Shown: positions 17,856-23,298 of the stretch, piece by piece | Position numbering within the stretch: position 1 is the stretch's first letter | Layout: each line of letters opens with the position of its first letter | Assembly: GCA_014885115.2 (NCBI GenBank) | Contig: WKLE02003835.1 | Coordinates: 1 to 23,298 of the forward strand | DNA from: Asterionellopsis glacialis | Taxonomy: Eukaryota > Bacillariophyta > Plagiogrammaphyceae > Rhaphoneidales > Asterionellopsidaceae | Length of the DNA stretch: 23,298 nt | Direction: 5' to 3' | Translations under genes and position numbers: made by a program | The notes under the pieces: model-generated | What the model saw: only the letters and a program-made list of their open reading frames with translations | What the model was told of the DNA's origin: nothing | The model's database searches: none

Positions 17856-20286
17856 ATGGACTTTCTTGACACAGATGTCATGGAGGAGGTCATGAAAATT
17901 GCAAAGATTCCATTCATGCACCAAATTTCCAAAAACGTGACTTGTCTCAATTATAGATTAAATTAGTTGTTAAGATGCAACAATTGTTCAAGATATTACC
18001 AAAAACTGATGGAAAAGCCTAAAAAAAGGAGGAAAAGGTAGGGATTCTATTTGTGAACAACCTTGGCATGTCAAAATTGAAGACAACAGGTTTGATGTTA
18101 AAAAAGAAGTATTTGAAAAAGTAAATGCCGCCATTTTGTCTCTGTCACTGTCAGGCCTTCATCAATTGGTAATTCATAACAATAGTATTGAGGAACAGCA
18201 GGACAGTATAGTACCAAGTATACCTGTTCATCCAATTGCACAGGAGGAGGTAGTTTGTGACACTAAATTGCAGGCATATGAAGAAAATGATTTAGCACAA
18301 CTACATTGTCATCCTCTCTTAATTAACTTGTTTTCATTAATCTATCCAACAAGTTCCAATCATGATGTTACTATGGACAATGAGCAATGTAATACAATTA
18401 TAAGAGAGTTACTTTTAGAAATTAAAGATATTTATGAGCAGAAAAACATGTTGTTTTTGTACAGTACCAGCAGTGATGAGCAGTGCATGCCTGCTGTCAC
18501 TCCTACTTCAAATTTGGGTAAGAAACAAAAAAATTAGCAGCAACTATCTACAGCCTTGGAAACAATCCACCCTCAGAAAATAAATTGTGGAGGGTCAAAG
18601 AATAAACAAAACCAGTAATCAGACTGGCTAGTTGGAACTCCTGAAAACAGTAACAAGTTAAGTGAAAAAACCTACCAAAATGATGCAAGTGATCTCTTCA
18701 CTCACCTAAATATAATTTGCAAATGTGATGTTGGCAGAGCAACATGTGTTCTGAAGAGAATTATTTCTCACAAAATTTTTATGATTGTTGTGATAAGATA
18801 TTTCCATCAATTGACATTGATACAAGAATTGTGAACAACATAAGGGATTGTGTGACACACCATGTGTCCCTAGGATCAAGAAATCTAGTAGCACAAACAG
18901 GACTTAATACTTTGCTTGCAGGTGTGACTTTCTGTGCAGAAGGTCAGGAAGAAGACAAGAAAGAGTTGTCCTCTTATGCCATTGCTAGTAGGAGGTTGTC
19001 AACTAGCACTCAAACCATATTGAACTCCAAGAAGATATCCAGAGAGTTGATTGTTGAGAATAAAACTTTTTCTCAATATGAGAAAAAGATAAGAAAAGAC
19101 TTCATTCCTGACAAGGCATGACTGTTTATTGTTGATTATAGCTGACCAGATAATTATTCACAACTTGATACTAATTGTACAAAGGAGAAGGTGGTCATCA
19201 ATCTGTATACACACCTTTCTGAAAAACTTGAATGCCGCATTTGGTTGGTTGTTGGTAAAGCCAATCAATACTCCCTCTTTTTAGAGTCAGAGCAATACTC
19301 ATGCTTTCAACTTGCCAATCCTGGTCACACGATAGGTTTTACTATCTTTAAGACCAACCTGCATCCTTCTGTAACAAACCCTAAAACCCAGTTGACACAC
19401 ATGCCATACTAGACAATATTGTCTGCATTACAAACAGAAAAACAGCAGAAGTAGAAGACAAAAAAGAAGACAATGTCACTATTATGGAGAGATTGAGAAT
19501 CAATGATTGTCATGTACACCAATTTTTTGTGGAGACACTTACCAAAGGAAAGAAGGCTGACTGTGCAATGCACGATGTGAGTCTTGACAAAATAATAGAG
19601 TATTACAAAAAATATTTCAGGAAGGTACTAGGTGTACAGCTAAACTGTGTCATCATATGGACGGACAATGCCCTGACACAATATAGGTGTCGGCAGAACT
19701 TCATAATGGTAGCCTCAATATGGGAGAGGTATGCAGAGTTGGAATTGACTCACCGTCTTGTGGTGGTTGATAATTTTAAGGGACCCCATGATGCCTTCAA
19801 AAAAGATCCATGGAGAACTGTAAAAAATGTGCGGAGAATGGAGATAGGTCTCCAACTGCATTGCATGCATTCATAAACTGTAAAAGAGAATTGGGAGACC
19901 AGGATAGGTTAGTACCTTGGAAGGATTATGAAGAAGAGAAGGACAAACATTTGAAAGGAAATGGAAATTACGGGCTTGACAGAAGGTTTTTTTATTATGT
20001 GGTCAAAAACAAAATGGACAAAACAATGTTAGAAACAAGGTACAAGATCCCTAAATTGATAGTATGCTGTAATAGAAAGAATATGTTAGACACACTCAAA
20101 CAGGAGGCAGTGCCAGGGACAACAAAACTTCACAAGGTGGCTTCCATTGAGTGTGACGTCCCAACAAACAGAAAATGGCAATTTTTTCCAACAAGGATTT
20201 CAGACCTACTGTGCAGTTGCAAGAACTGCAGAGAAACGCAAGAAACAAATGATGACTTACCAGATGAGTGCAAATATAAGAAATGA
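17856..20286 (+). pseudogene. Decayed DDE-like transposase with Cys-rich N- and C-termini
   Basis: Starting from ATG 17856 (MDFLDTDVMEEVMKIAKIP) the reading continues, with breaks, through a possible zinc-binding CNNCSRYY, and SICEQPWHVKIEDNRFDV. A long open stretch runs to 18537. A middle region with CKCDVGRATC and DCVTHHVSLGSRNLVAQ (18744-19121) follows. Next is LFIVDYS (about 19121-19143), which fits the first catalytic Asp. Then come LNCVIIWTDNALTQYRCRQNF (second Asp-type block, WTD at about 19658-19666), THRLVVVDNFKGPHDAF (19745-19800) and, after a frameshift near 19840, RSPTALHAFINCKREL. The C-terminal part ends with LLCSCKNCRE before a TGA at 20284-20286. The layout resembles cut-and-paste DDE transposases with a 'VDF...TDN...GK/GPxDA' pattern. 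I cannot assign a superfamily, and several stops and frameshifts show it is inactive. Confidence 0.68.
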
Positions 20287-21100
20287 TGTACTACTAGAGT
20301 GGTTAATATAACCATTGATAGACATGCTGGTGCTAATAACGTTGATAGAGATGATGACAATGACAGTGATGATGAGATGTCAAAGTGTTCTGCAGAAGAA
20401 TAAATTAAAGAAATTATGTAGACACCTAGTACATATTTACAGAAAATGTAGTAAGCAGAAATTTTGGGAATGAGTGGATGAAATTAGCATACACCAAAGC
20501 TCTAATTTCCAAAATTAGGTAGTAGTCCAACAAGCTTAGCATGATGCAACTCCAGGTACATACAATATAGGTACCTGGTAGGTCCTAACCAGAGCTAGAG
20601 TCCTATGGTAGGACCTACCATAGGACCTACATCCTAGTCTACATTCATTGTTGTAGTGCACAATTTGTGCACTCCCTGGCATGCTCTCCCTAAAATTTGC
20701 TTATTTCCCCCCCTCCACACTAGTCATATTTTATATTTTTTATAACCAGATGCTTGTCAAGAAAAGCAAGGAGTGACATGATGGAGGGACTCACGTAATA
20801 GCTAGGACCTAGCACTCCTTGGCTTCAATTGCAAAAATAAAAATATACTGGCCCACTTTTTTGAAGTGGGTGACAGAATCTCAAAAATTTTTCAGTACCA
20901 GAGTCCAACCACTTATATGCATTACCTCTGGTAAGTGTTAAAAGTTAAAAGTGAAATAACAGGCAGAATAGTCTCTCCAGAGGAATAAATGGAAGAGGTC
21001 TTCTCTAGAGAGTCTAGTCCTTACTGTATGTATGTAGGACTAGTAGTATTATACCAGGTAGGACCTAGAACTACTCCTCAAAGACAGGCATCAGGGGATA
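20287..21100. other. Intergenic region with AGGACCT/GGTACC palindromes
   Basis: No gene is seen. It contains the right arm of a 15-bp inverted repeat (20501-20515), a dense palindromic cluster (20563-20640), and a second cluster at about 21000-21075 (CTCTAGAGAG, GTAGGACTAGTAG, ACCAGGTAGGACCTAG). Confidence 0.5.
20600..20626. repeat. 27-nt perfect palindrome
   Basis: The arms are GTCCTATGGTAGG (20600-20612) and CCTACCATAGGAC (20614-20626) around a single A. It lies in a wider run of TAGGTCC/AGGACCTA words (20563-20640) that also contains GGTACCTGGTAGGTCC. Confidence 0.9.
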
Positions 21101-21102
21101 TA

Positions 21103-22350
21103 GAGTGGTCGGCCATTTAAGAAATGCAACCATTTAAGAAACATCACCCTTGCTACCCACCAACACCCAGAGCTTCTTCCTTACAGCAGTATCACCAACA
21201 GTGCCACTGATACCCAACAAGAACCTAATAGTAATGGTGAAAGTATGACAAGTACTAATACCACCATGAACACGACCACTTCTTCTGCATCCTCTCATTC
21301 TGCATCATGTTCATCTAGTATTACTACTACTAGTACTAGCACCAAGAACAATGATGCCAATGGTGGTGCTCCAACCCCATCCCCCCAAAAAGGAATTGTA
21401 GAACATACTTCAAAAGATTATGACATCAATTAGGGGCTTTACTGATTCCAGCTGTACCCAAAAAATGATGACGGTTCTGCGGCATCTAAAGGAGAAGAAC
21501 TGTTTGAGCACATGATAAGATTTAGAAGAGACCATTCAGCAAAAAAGGAAAGAAAAAGAGGAACAAGTATTTACCTTGATGCTCACATCATGGAAAGGCA
21601 ACTTAGTGTGATCCTTCCAACCAAATAACAACTTAGTAGTGCAAATATTTTGAGGGATGCTGGGGGAGCAGGTGCGATGACAAAGATGTCAGATTTGGAG
21701 ACTGAACAATTTTGGATCTGTTGTTGGTAACTGTGCTGGAATAGTAAATTCAAAAGAGCAGTTGAAGACAATGAGAGATGATTTAAGATAAGCTACATCT
21801 GTTGCAGAAATACATAGAAAGAAAAAGATCAATGCAGATACAGAACAAGATGATTTTGAAAAAAAGCTTTTATTGGATGCACCAGCTGCCATCAAAAAAT
21901 TCTTGGCCAAAAACAATGATTTGAACAGCTTGTACAAGCCTGGAATTGCAGCCATACTGCTTCACACTTACCAGATCTTTATTGATCTGAACAAGAAGCC
22001 CATGAGGAAGAAGGCATTGGTCAATAAACTTACAGCAGAGATCCAAAAAGTACCAGAAAAGCTTCAAGGAACAATGGAACAACAACCTCACAACACGTAG
22101 TAATACGCAATAACATTTCAGTACTAGGTTTTACGTGAGGTCTATGTGAGGTCAATAAATTTCTTATTAGGCCGAATGTTTTTTGACACCAAATTTTTTT
22201 TCCCGTCCTAACTAATGAAATACTCGGAATTTTTTTCCCTGAAACATCTTGCTGAGATCTTTCCAAAACAGTTGAGAAAGCAATAATTCCGTAAAAACAG
22301 GAAGTGCTGTTTTTTTTAGAAAATTCTGTTTCTGAAACGGCCGACCACTC
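21103..22350. mobile_element. 1,248-bp DNA transposon with terminal inverted repeats and TA flanks
   Basis: The left end is GAGTGGTCGGCCATTTAAGA (21103-21122), and the right end (22329-22350) is its inverted complement. The 12 outermost bases (GAGTGGTCGGCC) match perfectly and 20 of 22 match overall. Both ends are directly flanked by TA (21101-21102 and 22351-22352), which fits a TA target-site duplication as in Tc1/mariner-like elements. A subterminal direct repeat CCATTTAAGAAA occurs at 21113-21124 and 21131-21142 on the left. No transposase is readable inside, so the element is non-autonomous. It carries a decayed gene of another kind. Confidence 0.78.
21187..22100 (+). pseudogene. Decayed cargo gene of the TIR element: Ser/Thr-rich start, charged helical C-terminus
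   Basis: The first part (ATG at 21245, open to 21433; the frame is open back to about 21187 after a TTACAG acceptor-like site) is Ser/Thr/Asn-rich low complexity. After two stops the reading continues in another frame as YPKNDDGSAASKGEELFEHM, MIRFRRDHSAKKERKRG and IYLDAHIMERQLSVILP. Further stops follow, then LRDAGGAGAMTKMSD. An open stretch at 21873-22100, extending upstream from about 21810, contains APAAIKKFLAKNNDL and a helical LYKPGIAAILLHTYQIFIDL...KKALVNKL segment, loosely like a SAP-type DNA-binding helix pair. That comparison is weak. No catalytic motif is visible. It is an accessory or captured gene, not a recognisable transposase. Confidence 0.5.
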
Positions 22351-22352
22351 TA

Positions 22353-23298
22353 TTTGAAATTTGAGGACAATCTTGTGAGACTCCTGTAATCTACGGTGTA
22401 TATTCTAGAAGTAATTGTTATGCTATCTACCTAGGAGAGTGGGAACTCCATTCGGAGTTCCGATCGATCTGTGGTCCATCCTACCGTACGTACCATATCC
22501 TCTCACTCCCCCATGCTTCCTACTGTGAGTGAATTTCGCGAATCGTGCACTTACCAACAACATAAAAAATGGGCGTATCATACCTTATGAAATTCGGGAA
22601 ACACGTTGGAAGCAGAGAAAAAGAAACATAGCTCAGACAGAAGAGGATATGTCTATGAACTATGATAACTAGCAGAACAATTAATGGTAGGATGTACCAG
22701 AAGTCATTGCTAAGGCAATGTGTAATGGCTCAGTCCTCAAAGACAATAAAAATATTGATCTTCTCGTGGCCATGCTTTTCAGTTTGTAACTAAAAAGACT
22801 TGTTTGGTGCAAACCTGTCATTGAGGAAGGGCGGAGGTCCTCTCACGGTTGCGGGGTGTAATACCTTTGACCCAGCGGCACAGTCCTCAAAGAAAATAAA
22901 AGTGTTTTCTTCTCATGGCCACCTCCACTACCCCAAGTGGATATTTTTCATTGGCCCTCGGGCAAGAGTGTCCCCGGGATGCTACTTGGAGACAAATGAT
23001 TACAGTCCCTTTCCCGGAACCCTGCCGGGTCGACACATTACGTATATGGTATGGTTGTCCTACTACCAGGTACGTACCTTATTCCATTGTTAATTACCGA
23101 AAATTTCGATTATCAACCGGAGTCTTGGCCTTACAGGTACTTCCTCCGTTAATCGATAATTTTCCACGGAGTTATTACTAGCTTCGTGAATCTTGTGTAG
23201 AGCCTAGTACATCATGCACGAAACGCGTCGGACCGATTTCTGACATACTGTACGGCTCTTCACAAATTATTTCATTTCCGTCTAGAACTTGAAGAACC
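22353..23298. other. Right-edge region, no assigned gene
   Basis: Base composition is less AT-rich here than in the transposon blocks. Two overlapping + strand frames (22800-23093 and 22915-23181) are open but match nothing I know. There is a short hairpin (GGAACTCC 22442-22449 with GGAGTTCC 22454-22461), GTAC-rich motifs near 22480-22500 and 23057-23075, and a ~47-bp direct repeat. An exon of a gene running off the right edge cannot be excluded. Confidence 0.35.
22728..22922 (+). repeat. Direct repeat, two ~47-bp copies 150 bp apart
   Basis: Copy 1 (22728-22775) and copy 2 (22878-22922) share GGC.CAGTCCTCAAAGA, AATAAAA.T, CTTCTC and TGGCCA. Similarity outside the copies is weak, so this is either an old ~150-bp duplication or a short dispersed motif. 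Confidence 0.65.

Noticed and set aside
22800..23181. Two overlapping plus-strand frames near the right edge
   Set aside because: Neither has a domain I recognise and both can be open by chance in this less AT-rich DNA. An exon cannot be excluded, but it is not supported.
1..23298. tRNA or rRNA genes
   Set aside because: I looked for T-loop GGTTCRA-type signatures with matching stems and for rRNA core sequences and found none convincing. A tRNAscan-SE/Infernal run would settle this.

Overview
The window looks like eukaryotic nuclear DNA, most likely from a diatom or a related stramenopile alga. This is inferred from the gene content, since no rRNA or organelle marker is present. Supporting points are a low gene density, AT-rich intergenic DNA with many repeats, polypyrimidine/AG splice acceptors, a GDP-hexose phosphorylase of the VTC2/GDPGP1 family, and a small LNN/NLA-type helical-repeat protein of a kind I associate with diatoms. 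Only three genes appear intact, all on the + strand: a secreted or membrane-anchored endonuclease/exonuclease/phosphatase (EEP) protein (10484-11782), the GDP-hexose phosphorylase (12384-13523) and the helical-repeat orphan (15323-16090).

The first ~9 kb holds no intact gene. About 2.5 kb of it (3240-5710) is an unusual field of alternating short palindromes built on AGAATGCACCAA...TTGGTGCATTCT and AATTACACATGTGTAATT cores, in diverged ~250-400 bp units. Next comes a decayed Helitron/Pif1-type helicase gene. Its ATPase part (Walker A GDPGCGKT to the TIHKSQG motif) runs on the + strand (about 6915-8870). Its upstream part lies inverted next to it on the - strand (about 6011-6930) and still carries a recognisable intron.

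The 10-16 kb segment is the gene island. The intergenic gaps contain local tandem duplications, and there are clusters of GGTACC/CCTGGTAC/TAGGACCTA-type short palindromes that recur up to the right edge of the window.

The 16.3-22.4 kb segment is again mobile-element debris. A pair of divergent pseudogenes comprises an acidic coiled-coil protein on - (16718-17477) and a Cys-rich, DDE-like transposase on + (17856-20286). Beside it is a separate 1,248-bp element with 22-bp terminal inverted repeats flanked by TA (21103-22350), which carries a decayed non-transposase gene.

The three intact genes do not form a pathway. They are neighbours in a gene island between two repeat-rich blocks. The best candidates for something undescribed are the alternating-palindrome field, the TA-flanked element with its cargo gene, the divergent two-gene transposon remnant, and the genome-specific GGTACC/AGGACCT palindrome clusters.
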